Source: Mesostigma viride (taxonomy: Eukaryota; Streptophyta; Mesostigmatophyceae; Mesostigmatales; Mesostigmataceae). From it: a stretch of DNA of 64,000 nucleotides. The notes beneath the pieces were generated by a model, which saw only the letters and a program-made list of their open reading frames with translations, ran no database searches and was not told where the DNA came from. Shown here in pieces: positions 19,275 to 29,391 of this stretch. The stretch is from contig RPFO01000015.1 in the NCBI GenBank assembly GCA_009746045.1, positions 1,514,529 to 1,578,528 of the forward strand, given 5' to 3'. The translations under genes and the position numbers were made by a program. How positions within the stretch are numbered: the stretch's first letter is position 1; every line of letters starts with the position of its first letter.

Positions 19275-20697
19275 AGTTACGTTAAATAGTGCCGGAACCT
19301 TTTGCCCACTGAGGCAAATCGGTCCGTCACACTATTTTGCCCGGAATAACCACTTCCGGCCGAATTAACTTGGGTGCTCGGAAGTGGTTATTCCGGGCAA
19401 AATAGTGTGACGGACCGATTTGCCTCAGTGGGCAAAAGGTTCCGGCACTATTTAACGTAACTAAAACCTGGCCTCGTGGAGGGGGGGCGAAGAGCCCGAG
19501 ACATCCGCCTAGGCCACTGAGCACGCACCAGTAAATGCGCCGGAGCTGCCTCAGTGAGGATTCGAACCCCTGACCTCCAAGGTGCACAGGTTTTAGTTAC
19601 GTTAAATAGTGCCGAACAGGAACCTTTTGCCCACTGAGGCAAATCGGTCCGTCACACTATTTTGCCCGGAATAACCACTTCCGAGCACCCAAGTTAAGTC
19701 GACCGATTTGCCTCAGTGGGCAAAAGGTTCCGGCACTATTTAACCTAACTAAAACCTGTGCACCTTGGAGGTCAGGGGTTCGAATCCGGACAGCTCCGGC
19801 GCATTTAGTGGTGCGTGCTCAGTGGCCCAGGCGGATGTCTCATATTCAACCCACCCTGCACGAGGCCAGGTTTTAGTTAGGTTAAATAGTGCCGGAACCT
19901 TTTGCCCCCTGAGGCAAATCGGTCCGTCACACTATTTTGCCCGGAATAACCACTTCCGAGCACCCAAGTTAATTTGGCCAAATTAACTTGGGTGCTCGGA
20001 AGTGGTTATTCCGGGCAAAATTAGTGTGACGGACCGATTTGCCGCAGGGGGCAAAAGGTTCCGGCACTATTTAACCTAACTAAAACCTGGCCTCGTGCAG
20101 GGTGGGTTGAATATGAGACATCCGCCTGGGCCACTGAGCACGCACCAGTAAATGCGCCGGAGCTGCCTCAGTGAGGATTCGAACCCCTGACCTCCAAGGT
20201 GCACAGGTTTTAGTTACGTTAAATAGTGCCGAACAGGAACCTTTTGCCCACTGAGGCAAATCGGTCCGTCACACTATTTTGCCCGGAATAACCACTTCCG
20301 AGCACCCAAGTTAATTCGACCGATTTGCCTCAGTGGGCAAAAGGTTCCGGCACTATTTAACCTAACTAAAACCTGTGCACCTTGGAGGTCAGGGGTTCGA
20401 ATCCGGACAGCTCCGGCGCATTTAGTGGTGCGTGCTCAGTGGCCCAGGCGGATGTCTCATATTCAACCCACCCTGCACGAGGCCAGGTTTTAGTTAGGTT
20501 AAATAGTGCCGGAACCTTTTGCCCCCTGAGGCAAATCGGTCCGTCACACTATTTTGCCCGGAATAACCACTTCCGAGCACCCAAGTTAATTTGGCCAAAT
20601 TAACTTGGGTGCTCGGAAGTGGTTATTCCGAGCGAAATAGTGTGACGGACCGGTTTGCCGCAGGGGGCAAAAGGTTCCGGCACTATTTAACCTAACT
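19275..20697. mobile_element. Foldback element (1423 bp) with alternating inverted units, in C1
   Basis: Ends AGTTACGTTAAATAGTGCC and GGCACTATTTAACCTAACT, flanked by the 5-bp duplication GGTGT (19270-19274 and 20698-20702). The interior alternates about 90-bp arms (CCGGAACCTTTTGCC...ATTCCGGGCAAAAT) in opposite directions with spacers of about 120 bp. Each spacer contains a tRNA B-box-like GGTTCGAATCC. A 617-bp block is tandemly repeated (19591-20207 and 20208 onward). It has no coding capacity. It splits the C1 integrase and protease coding regions. Confidence 0.9.
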
Positions 20698-22387
20698 GGT
20701 GTACATGCTTTGGTTCGTCCTCCATGCTGACCAAGCATGCGTGGCTAGCTTCATCAACCTGGGTAACCACTCCAGGACTCCAGCTACCACGTTTGCCATA
20801 CAGGCTCGGTTCCTTCCAAGCTAATACTCTCTGACCCACTGTTGGCTCCAGCATCTTCCAACCCCGGTCCTTCTCCCTCAGCTTGGCAAAGGTGACATGT
20901 GCAGCATGTTTCCAGCCCTCCAGCACATGATGTGGGGGGCACGGGCCATGATATAGACCCATGGGGCTGACAGCAACTCCATCATAGTAGAAATTGACCC
21001 TGCTGTTCAGCTGCTGCTCCACGTTCCTCAACCATGCACTCCTGACAAGTGCAGGTGCAGACAAGGGTACCCAGTCTTCAGAGATGATCAATATCTTGAC
21101 CTCCTGGATTGCCCTCTCTATAGCACCCTGCTGCCCATGAGCCTCCCTAGGTGTAACCAGCAACTCAGGAAGGGTGGGATCACCCTTGAGATGCTGAAAC
21201 TGCATGTCCACCTGGATCCTTGTGGTAGGAAACTTGGCTCTCACATTCTGCAGGGCAGCCAGCAAGTACCTGTTCTTCATAGAAGGTAGATGCTCTAGCA
21301 CCTTGTACTTTGTGTACCTGTCAACGCACACCAACAGTTGCATGCCCCTGATGTGTTGGATATCACACTGCAGATCACCAATGCTCTGAGGTAGAGCTTT
21401 GGCATGTGATTTCCTGGGCTTGTTGGAGGACAACTGGCACTTACACCGTGAGGCAGCTTGCTGGCACGCCTTGAGAAGGGGTGCCTTGCCCATACGGAAG
21501 GCAAAGTTGTTTGACAGAGAAGTGGCATGCCCAAACATGTTGTGGATTCGGGCACCCAACTCCTGGTACACGGAGGAAGCAGTCCCTGGCACAGTCAGGA
21601 CTGTGCTGTCAGGTTGTCCAGCATCACCATGCTGACTTCCATCCTCATTTGACTCAGAGCCTGAGTCACCTAGCTGCTCATGCCCAATACCTGGACCGCC
21701 AGCAGGGACCACATGCATACCAGCAGAGGCCTTCACACCCCTCTGTGGTTGTACATTGGTGTCTCTCAAAATGAGAGGTCCCCCCACGTGCCCAGCACGA
21801 GGATGCATGGGGTCAGACATTCTTACAGCTGCACCAGCTGTCAAGGACGTCTTCATAGGAACCTGAACCTTTCCAGGTGACCTGGGGCCACCCTGAACCT
21901 GGAGATCACCCTCTTGTTGCCCAGATATAAAATCTGCATTGGAGCACCTGGCCTCCCCGGCCCTTGGGTGAATTAAGGTGTGTAGGGGTTGCCTCAGACA
22001 GTCACTGCTCCTTGTTTTCTTATTGTTGACTGCCCTTTGAAGGCTGGCCTGCCTGGGACTTGTTCTTGTTGTTTTTGTTGTTGTTGTTCTTGTTGCTGCC
22101 CTGGCCTTGGGTCTTCTTGAAGGAAGGACACTCTTTCTTGATGTGCCCCCACCCCTTGCACAGATACCACTGGATCTTGGACTTGCCCTGGCCACCACCC
22201 CCGTTGTCAGACGCGTTACCCGGCTTGGGCTTGCCACCCACCCTCCTGAACACCGACTTGGCATGTGATTGCCCGTCAGGGTCGGGTGAATGGTTGGCCT
22301 TCCGCTTGTTGTGGTTGCCCCCACGCCCTCCTTGGCTTCTGTCAGCCTCAGACGATCTGGAGCCCCCCTGGGCACGCCCACCTGCAT
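20687..22387 (-). CDS. pol: C1 integrase
   Basis: The integrase frame overlaps the 3' end of Gag in another register; meaningful pol sequence probably starts after 22020. A linker without a protease motif leads to the zinc finger (RIHNMFGHA, CKCQ) and the core: QCDIQHIRG (Asp), LLVCVDRYTKY, IQVDMQF (Asp), and HGQQGAIERAIQEVK (Glu). By eye the second Asp and the Glu are 29 residues apart, shorter than the usual 35. The C-terminal module is VGQRVLAWKE...YGKRGSWSPGVV. The frame ends artificially in the foldback element at 20697. Integrase inserts the cDNA into the genome. Confidence 0.85.
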   Translation of the reverse strand: MQVGVPRGAPDRLRLTEAKEGVGATTTSGRPTIHPTLTGNHMPSRCSGGWVASPSRVTRLTTGVVARASPRSSGICARGGGTSRKSVLPSRRPKARAATRTTTTKTTRTSPRQASLQRAVNNKKTRSSDCLRQPLHTLIHPRAGEARCSNADFISGQQEGDLQVQGGPRSPGKVQVPMKTSLTAGAAVRMSDPMHPRAGHVGGPLILRDTNVQPQRGVKASAGMHVVPAGGPGIGHEQLGDSGSESNEDGSQHGDAGQPDSTVLTVPGTASSVYQELGARIHNMFGHATSLSNNFAFRMGKAPLLKACQQAASRCKCQLSSNKPRKSHAKALPQSIGDLQCDIQHIRGMQLLVCVDRYTKYKVLEHLPSMKNRYLLAALQNVRAKFPTTRIQVDMQFQHLKGDPTLPELLVTPREAHGQQGAIERAIQEVKILIISEDWVPLSAPALVRSAWLRNVEQQLNSRVNFYYDGVAVSPMGLYHGPCPPHHVLEGWKHAAHVTFAKLREKDRGWKMLEPTVGQRVLAWKEPSLYGKRGSWSPGVVTQVDEASHACLVSMEDEPKHVHQLG

Positions 22388-23115
22388 GGGTTGCCTTCAC
22401 AGCTGGCACCCCACCCTCAAACAGCTCCTCAGCTTCTAGGGCTTGCTTGATGATGACCTTGTAGGCCTTCAGTGTGGAGTGAGGAGCACACATGACCTTG
22501 AGATCGAGATCCACGTGTGGCCTTGTCCAGCCCAGAGACTTTCAACCAGTTGGTCAGGGCGATGTTGTCTGCCACGTTGAAACCGTGGGCCCTGCCTTCC
22601 TCAACCATTTTGCAATAGTTAAGGAAATTCTGGATGAGGTCTCCCTTGACCTCCCACCCTGGATACTTGTCCTGCCAATGGATCCCCACTTTCTTCCGTT
22701 GATCCTCTAGCAGCTCCCTCAGCTCTGCCACGTAGACTGCCCAGGCCTTGTTGGCCTTCTTGCACTCTCTAGTGAGGTCTTTAATCTGATCTGTGCATTT
22801 GCCAAAAGTCTGGCTGCCTATCCAGATCTGACAATAGTTAGTACCCCCGTACAAACCTGGAAACCCCTCTAGTCCTTCCACAAACTCCTCTGCCTGCTTT
22901 GGCTTAGAGTCTGAAGTGACAGGTTGCAGCTGATTAACGATAAGGAGACCCTGGGTGGTGAGATCATATCCAGAGACAGCATGTGTATTATTATTGATAG
23001 GTACATTGGTAATTTCACCGGTGACACCCACGTCATCTACGTGAGCTGTCCCACTACCAGCACCTCCATTATTTCCACTGGCTGGGGCGCCCTTGCTACG
23101 TCGCCTGTCTGCCAT
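22020..23115 (-). CDS. gag: C1 Gag with one zinc knuckle, one frameshift
   Basis: Starts at ATG 23115 (MADRRRSKGAP). A helical capsid-like region includes TTQGLLIVNQLQPV, KDLTRECKKANKAWAVYV and QNFLNYCKMVEEGRAHGF. A frameshift between 22.43 and 22.51 kb moves the frame to the part with the CCHC knuckle CYLCKGWGHIKKEC-type (Trp replaces the first Cys in this copy; C2 retains it) and an Asn/Lys-rich tail. Gag forms the virus-like particle and packages RNA. About 95% similar to C2 Gag by eye. Confidence 0.85.
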
Positions 23116-23283
23116 TGTGAACTACACAGCTGTCCTAAAACACTGGAGCAAAGCAGCAAAACAAAATCCTGACAGTAAAATATGTACAAAGCAGCTGTCA
23201 AGTAATGCCGCCTGCACCGGTGTCGATGCCGCCGCGAAATGCCGCCGAAATGCCGACGAGTACTGAAAAAAATTGTCCGACGT

Positions 23284-24032
23284 TCAATAGTCGAGACCAC
23301 GGAAGTCGCAGTACTCGTACGCGTATTCTGCGTCCTCCATGTCGGGCGTAAGAGCCGCCGGACCTGCACCGGCGTGAATTAACACAGGCGTGTTCGCCTG
23401 GTTTTGTGTCGGCAGAAAAACTGCGATGCGCCGACGCGAAACGATGCGGAGGGGATGCGTGAAAATGGATAGGAGTTCCCAGCCAGCTCGGATCCACTCA
23501 CGCAGAGCAGAAAGGAACGCCGCCAGGTTAATGAGAACCCGGCGTTCGCGCGTGCGTACGCCGCGAGTGAGCAGCGACAGCAACGCGATATCTTGGAATA
23601 AATTGGTTGAAACTGCGGGCGCGCCTCCCGTGCGCGTCGCAGCCCAGTTTTGCAGATTCCGCTGGTAGCCGGTGAGCGACGAGATGGCGTTATCCACCTC
23701 CTCGATGGCGGTTGTGACTTCGTTAATGGAACGAAGCCCTCCACGGACCTGGACTGTAAAGGCCGATAAAATCGACCGAATGGAGTCCAACGGACCGCGA
23801 ATCGCCGGCACCAGCTGCGGCAGGCGCGGGTCTTCCGGGAAATCCCCCAGCAACGGCAGAGCTGCCCGCTGTCGACGATGTAATTCGTCGAGCGATGTCG
23901 TGACCTCGTCAATTAGACTTTGCCACGGCGCAGCAATCGGCTGCGGATCGCGCGATGGCGGAACCGGTAAGGGGTCGGCCGGCGGAGCAGTTTCTCGTCC
24001 GTGGGGATCCGGAAATCGAAGGAATTCGGCAT
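23284..24032 (-). CDS. C1 ORF0 (extra protein between 5' LTR and Gag), frameshifted
   Basis: Homologue of the intact 249-residue ORF at 41328-42077. The ATG at 24032 is 25 bp from the LTR edge, but a 2-bp deletion near 24.0 kb shifts the first codons; the rest is open to the stop at 23284. It contains PPSRDPQPIAAPW, a helical SLDELHRRQRAALPLLGDF region, and a hydrophobic stretch with FLSALREWIRAGWELLSIF. No known family is recognised. Its place and conservation suggest an accessory protein of the element. Confidence 0.7.
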
Positions 24033-24041
24033 GAGTGAGAC

Positions 24042-24056
24042 TCGGCGAGTAGTACG
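24042..24056 (-). promoter_or_regulatory. C1 candidate primer-binding site
   Basis: The minus-strand sequence directly after the 5' LTR is CGTACTACTCGCC. C2 has CGTATTACTCGCC and C3 CGTATTATTGC. The shared CGTAYTAYT next to the LTR is where a tRNA primer should anneal, but I cannot name the tRNA. Confidence 0.5.
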
Positions 24057-24675
24057 AGTTGTGAGAGAGAAATGCCGAAGTTCGCCATGGCTGTTGCAGG
24101 AATGTTGCCTTTATTAGGAATAAGGAAACACAGACGTAAGTCACGTCACTTCCAAGACTGCACGCAGCACAGGCGACAGGGTCGCAGTGCCAAGAGAACG
24201 TGCACGCAAGAGCTAGCGTCCCGGTGCTACCAAGTCACACATATAGCTTGCTAGGGACGCGTCCAAGTATTCAGCTGCACTGTCACAGCTGAACTGTCAA
24301 TCAATTGATCACACAGACTCTGGCACGCCTTTGGCGCGCAGATCTATCAATTGTCCATACGGCTAGTCCTGTGGACCTATCCGTACATTAATCAGCATTA
24401 ATTGTCTCATAGGTCCTGGCGCGCTACAGCACGCCTACCTATCAATTGACTATCAAGTCCTGTACAAGTCCTGTCAACGTCCTGCGGACTATCAAAGTGA
24501 CACTTGTACATCCTGTGTCCGTACGCGCCCACAGCGGCGCGCCGGGTACTGTCGGCACTGTCAGCCTAGGAAACGTCATAACTTTTACGTCCCTTAACCA
24601 AATGAGGCGTTCAAGGTGCCGTTGGAAAGAGCGTAACAATCTCTATCCATCTAACGTAGATCCTTTACGTTAACT
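24057..24675 (-). repeat. C1 5' LTR (LTR-A), 619 bp
   Basis: Plus-strand ends AGTTGTGAGAG...CTTTACGTTAACT. It is the uninterrupted form of 13794-15807 and lies directly against the CATAG duplication at 24676. Confidence 0.93.
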
Positions 24676-25366
24676 CATAGTGCCTGATGCCCTCTCCCGC
24701 CGCGCAGATTACTCCTTTTTCGAGGACTTAGATGTTCTCAATACTACTCTAGGTCCTACCACTCTTGGTGTAACCCCTTATGGTGAACTACCGGATGATG
24801 AACAATATGCCTACCTCTTTCATACTGCTGTTCGTATGCCTGACCTCCTTTCTCACGTAGGACTCTCTCTCCCGTGTGAGGCCCTTCCTGTGGTCCCTGT
24901 GGGGGGGGAGGGGAAGAATAAAATTTCTATACCGCTTAGCCATATAGCGACTAGGTCAGGAAAGTCCTATGATAACATAGTCCCTCTAGGACCTCCCCTT
25001 CTCTTTGGCAAGGCGGTAGGAGACCTCTTTAAACCTGATATAGATACTTCTGTAGCGATGCCTACCTCTGATCTCGGACGCCTTATCAGTAGATTTACGG
25101 TCACTGAGCCGGAAGCCTTAGCTGCTATTGCCTCCCATCCCCAACAGTTAGGCAAATACCCCTGTAAATTTGTAGGTGGGTTTTTATATGTGCAGTTAAC
25201 AGATTCTCCCCCTCAATGGCGCCTTTATGTCCCTCCTATCTGTCGCTCCTCCTTGCTTTTTGAGTTGCATGATTTAGCTGCTCACCAGGGCGGTAAACGG
25301 GTACGGGATCTAGTAACCCGTTCCTACTACTGGCCCTCCCTATGTGACGGGGTTGTGTATATTTAG
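24676..25366 (+). pseudogene. pol: gypsy-2, RNase H end and integrase finger
   Basis: Continues gypsy-2 after the C1 insertion. It opens with PDALSRRADYSFFEDL, the end of gypsy RNase H, and proceeds through a linker to an integrase HHCC start (ELHDLAAHQGGKRVRDLV, SYYWPSL). The core with the catalytic residues is missing, and the frame stops at 25366. gypsy-2 is thus truncated at its 3' side too. Confidence 0.85.
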
Positions 25367-26206
25367 TATCGGTGGTACTATCAAGGAGACAACCAGCAGT
25401 ACTATGTTTAGGCTTAGGCCCGGTCTAGTACACGGAAAGTTGGGAAGCCGATAACCCAAAGAATAAAGCTTGGTCAACGCGAGTCAGCGCATGGAATCCA
25501 GTAGAATCTGGCAGCGAGGAACGGATAACGCTCGGGTTGTCTTTTTCATTTGTCTCGATATACACCGATTTTCGTGAGTTTTCGTGTAGTTGGCTAGTTG
25601 CCCCCGTGTACAGGATTTCAGAAATCGGACGTATCCAACGCAGGTCAACCTTCCTTTTCGGGTTTGGTGTGCGTCGAAAAGACGATTCCAGGTATCAAGA
25701 ATCTCTGCTTACCGTATTTGACGGACGACTTCCCGATTCCTACGCCGACCCTTGAATCTTCATGTCGGCTCGCACAAACTTTCACTTTTGCCCCCCCCCA
25801 ACTTTCCGTGCCTTGAGTACGTAGTAAGATTATATGCCAGCCCGGGTCTATCTGCGAGGAGAGGTTGAAGGTCGAACCGCACCATGTGCAAAGACAACAA
25901 GGGTAAATTATAAGAAGGGTAATCTAAAATTTCTGCGAGTGGATTGTGTCCTCACTTGATTTCCAAACTTTGGCAATCCCTCTTCTTCTAATAACTCGAC
26001 TTTAGTCACTCGTTGATGGGTTGATCGGTATGCGCGCAGGTAAGGAGGATGTGGAGCGGATCCTACACTTGGCAAATGTGGCGGTGGACTTCGGACCAAC
26101 GGCTCAACATGCTGACACTTCCGGAGGGAAGGCTAAGGGGGCGGAAGAGAGGCTAAGGGGGCGGGCAATGAGGGTGATGAGAAGCCCACGTTGGAAATGA
26201 GACTAC
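25367..26206. other. Non-coding, with a 14-bp inverted repeat pair
   Basis: CACGGAAAGTTGGG at 25431-25444 is matched in inverse by CCCAACTTTCCGTG at 25797-25810, enclosing 352 bp. This could be a small inverted-repeat element, but no TSD is clear. No gene is supported in the rest. Confidence 0.4.
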
Positions 26207-26210
26207 TTAA

Positions 26211-27899
26211 CCCCTAAATGGTCTGAGATCCTGCCGATAAATCGGCTGGATCTTCACAATTTTGCAAACCAGATGCCATCCAACCTACCCATATCCAATG
26301 GCTGTCCTTGGGGGCCAAGCATGTCCATGAGTTGCCCTTCGGGTTGGTATATCACAACCTCACATATATGCAGGGTAGGCCATGTTTAACTGCCGTCAAA
26401 GTCAGGGGGGTCAAGACGCGCGTTTTCATTTTTGGTAGAATGTGCATTTTGAATTATGTTATAAGACCTAGGCACCTACCACTTCAGGGATGATAAACAA
26501 CTAGTTGCTGAACAGTTTGAGCCATTGGGGTCATCATTTGGGTGGGTATACCAGCAGTTACACCCAGTACAGCCCATAGGGGTACCGTGGGTAAAAAGCA
26601 ACCAAGGGAGTAGGGGTGGGCATACGACCTCCTAATATGGCCACCAACCATGCCAAACAATACATTTCCCTTCCACAATGATGGGGAAACATAACTGCAT
26701 CATCACACTGCCCTTACATGGCACCTATGTGCAGGTGCCACCTTGTCCATGCACGTAGGTAACGTGGTACGGACACCCTACGCAAGGCATGCATTCTAGG
26801 AGGCAGCCACCAACAAACTAGTGGTGTTGAGCCTATTTCAGCCTGCCCTAGCAAGGATAAACTAGGCCTAAGCTGCTATAGCTTGCCAGGTGATGGCCAG
26901 CACACCTGGTGGCACATGCTGTCAATGGGAAGCTTTTACTCACCAGTTACGTGCTTGATGATGCCACAGAGACCAGCCAACTGCCTCACACTCATGCAAT
27001 ATGTGTATGGGAAATGTATAACAAACATATATGGAGGTATTCAAACCCATACAGCCTCTAAAACTTATCACCATCACCCTGTGGCAGGTCAACTGACTGA
27101 GGGAAGCATCTAAGAATGGTGTTTTAGAAAGGGGCCAGGCCAGGGTCAAGAAAGAGCATGAATAGTGCAAAAAGAATGTGCTACACAAGCTAGAACGTAT
27201 ATATAAATGTCAAACATCGATAGGAAAACGATGCTTAAGCTTTACCAGGCATGGATGGCGTTACCTTGGCCCAGGCGGTGGCCGCAAAATGGCGCATTTC
27301 GGCACACCAAAGCTGTGCAGCATGGTCGCTGGATTCGGCGATTTCTGGCCACCCTTGCACGTTTACGACTACTATGTATCATAAAAAGTAAAAAGAAACC
27401 GATATATCCTTTAAAATACGCCGGAAAGGTATTGCTGTCAACGTTTCTATCGTCCGGCCTGATCGCAGTTTTTTCCAGCAAGAACGCTGCCGACACCTAT
27501 CAAATGGCATTCCCGCGAACCAAAAATTGGCCTGTATGATCTTTAGGACGTTTAAAATCAATATCCTAAGTTTGGACAGAAAATTCGAACGCAAACGTAA
27601 ATGCCATGCGTGGGCGCAAGCCGCCATGGCCAGGTCGTCGTTTTCCGGAATGCACGTTGTACGTGAAAAAGTACCCTGACCCCTTGTACTTTGACCGGCC
27701 AGAACACCTCTATAACTTTGTCAAAAGTATGCAAACCCTAGTACCATGCTGTGAAGAATTTTATAAACTTCCGATCTTCTCAGCTAAACTTTTCCTAATT
27801 CTCAATAGATTTCGCGGCATCTGGTCCCCCGAGAAGGGGCCGATGCATCGGCTGGAACTCGATTTTTGGCGGAAAATCGGCAGCAAGACCATTTAGGGG
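26211..27899. mobile_element. piggyBac-like non-autonomous element (1689 bp)
   Basis: Perfect 14-bp terminal inverted repeats CCCCTAAATGGTCT and AGACCATTTAGGGG lie directly inside TTAA on both sides (26207-26210 and 27900-27903). TTAA duplication with CCC-starting ends is the hallmark of the piggyBac superfamily. Short subterminal homology (CCGAT, ATCGGCTGGA) is present. No transposase frame is visible, so it would depend on a partner element. Confidence 0.8.
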
Positions 27900-28096
27900 T
27901 TAATGTCCATCTTCCCAGTAAAAGTCCTAAATTTAGGACCAAGTGGAATTAAAATATATATATTAAAAATATAATTACTTACAGCAGAGTGAAATCACTC
28001 AAACCAAAGCAAACGCCCAGCTATAAACCTATATACAGAGCCATGTCAAAGCTCTATACTACGATAAGACCAATGGAAACGCCTAACGGGAGGAAC

Positions 28097-28632
28097 CTAA
28101 TAGCCCTGCTGCACCGCAAAATCAGCCCGCGTACGGCGGAGCATGATGTCAGCCATGGCCCGAGTCAGCGCCACCGACAAGCGCTGACGCCAATATGACG
28201 TCCAGGTCCGCGCCGACCATGGGGCCCGCTGGCCCTCAAGGTCCAGCCGGTCCTCCCGGAGCCGGCAACACTCCTTGAAGAAGGCGGAGGTCAGGGGCCC
28301 CATGGCCCCAAACTCCTCCAGGACAAAGGGCACCACACGATGGTGCCCGACGTCGCCGTAGGCCAGGAGCTTGGCCCGCTCCGCCCGGTCCGCCGTGTAA
28401 CCTGCCGTGAGGGAGGCCCCAGCCACGTGGCTAAGAGCCAAGGGCCGCGCCACCGAAACGTCAATAAGCAGATGCCGGCCACCCCCTCAAAGTCCAGCAC
28501 CACGATGTCAGGCCGGTGGTTGGGGGAATAGAAGGCAGCGCCATCCGCATCCTCGGACCGGATGTTCGCGTGGGGGAAAACCGACCGAATCATGGCGAGC
28601 ACCCCCGTCAGGAGGACAGTGTGCAAATACAA
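28097..28632 (-). pseudogene. LINE endonuclease domain fragment
   Basis: Two overlapping frames together hold the restriction-like endonuclease region (SPNHRPDIVVLDFEG, then the region around RPLALSHVAG and RAERAKLLAY). A frameshift near 28.48 kb, where the full-length copy has an extra C, separates them. Confidence 0.8.
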
Positions 28633-29380
28633 ATACCAATTCTGATTCTGTTGGCCCCCATGCAGGCAAGGTAGTGAGTCCCCGTGGGATCCAGCGGCTG
28701 CCCACAGCTACCACAAGGCCGCCCGGCCGGAACAAGAGGCTGCGGGGCAAATAGCTGGTGCCGGAGCGCCACCGAGTAGTGGCTGGGAGCCAAGGCGAAT
28801 GGGGGGGCCATGGGAAGAGCACGAAGGTACGCCGAGCCCACACTCCGCAAGGAAAGCGAGAACAGCCACGCACGTCCCTGGGCGTTGAGGTCCGCGAAAA
28901 GAGCAATCCAATCAGCCGTGTGCAGAATACCCGCGTAGGTTTTCTGGTGTTTATCGATGACGCGAGCAGGGAATGCGGCGGGAGATTGAACGGAGGCGAC
29001 CGAGGGAGTGCCGCGAGGGAGGTGGCGCTGTACCGCCTGAGCGGCACGGACGGGAGAACAGGCCTGCTGGATCTCAGCATAGGCCTCCTGGATGGCGGTG
29101 ACGAAGGGCAAAGGGCTGCTGGGGTCCAGGAGGTCAGGCGCTGCCGTTGCCAAAAGGGGCAGGAGCCGGCAGCTTTCCGCCCACGACTGAGCGACGGAGC
29201 CCAAAAATGCTGCTGGGGCCAGCCGGGCGGCACGAGTCAGACCGCAGCCACCCATCCGTGCAGGCAGGGAGGCAATGCGAATAGCATGTGGCGGGAGGTC
29301 GGGGCCCGGGACCAGCTGCGCCAAGGCCGACTGGATGCGTTCGTCGTGGCCCTCGGCGGCCAGCCGGACCTGAGCCGGAA
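28608..29380 (-). pseudogene. LINE RT C-terminal fragment
   Basis: Encodes the segment from AQVRLAAEGHDERIQ to the CCHC finger CGSCGQPLDPTGTHYLAC, as in residues 311-548 of the full-length copy. The RT palm is absent because of 5' truncation, and a frameshift follows the finger. Confidence 0.8.
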
Positions 29381-29391
29381 AATATATATAT

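Larger units (their letters stand above)
13794..24675 (-). mobile_element. Complete LTR retrotransposon C1 (10.9 kb), inserted in gypsy-2
   Basis: Flanked by the target duplication CATAG (13789-13793 and 24676-24680). Reading minus: 5' LTR-A 24675-24057, ORF0 24032-23284, Gag 23115-22020, integrase to 20698, retropepsin-RT 19262-18075, RT 17888-17622, RNase H 17572-16760, 3' region, polypurine tract, 3' LTR-A 15807-13794. The 5' LTR is 619 bp; the 3' LTR minus its nested insertion and duplicated CTAT is also 619 bp. Nested insertions are at 14085-15475, 17936-18086 and 19275-20697. Pol is copia-like in RT and RNase H, but the protease lies after the integrase. Confidence 0.92.
27964..29380 (-). 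mobile_element. 5'-truncated LINE copy
   Basis: Nearly identical to 47311-48730 of the full-length LINE and ending at the same 3' tail (TTAAAAATATAATTACTTAC in plus sense). Flanked by AAAATATATATAT on both sides (27951-27963 and 29379-29391), a target duplication in an AT microsatellite. Confidence 0.9.

Noticed and set aside
19765-20603. Two identical 73-codon frames in the foldback element
   Set aside because: They are products of the 617-bp tandem duplication and cross inverted arms; not protein-like.
22060-22464. Hydrophobic Leu/Phe/Pro-rich frame on the plus strand
   Set aside because: Antisense of the Asn/Lys-rich Gag tail; not a membrane protein gene.
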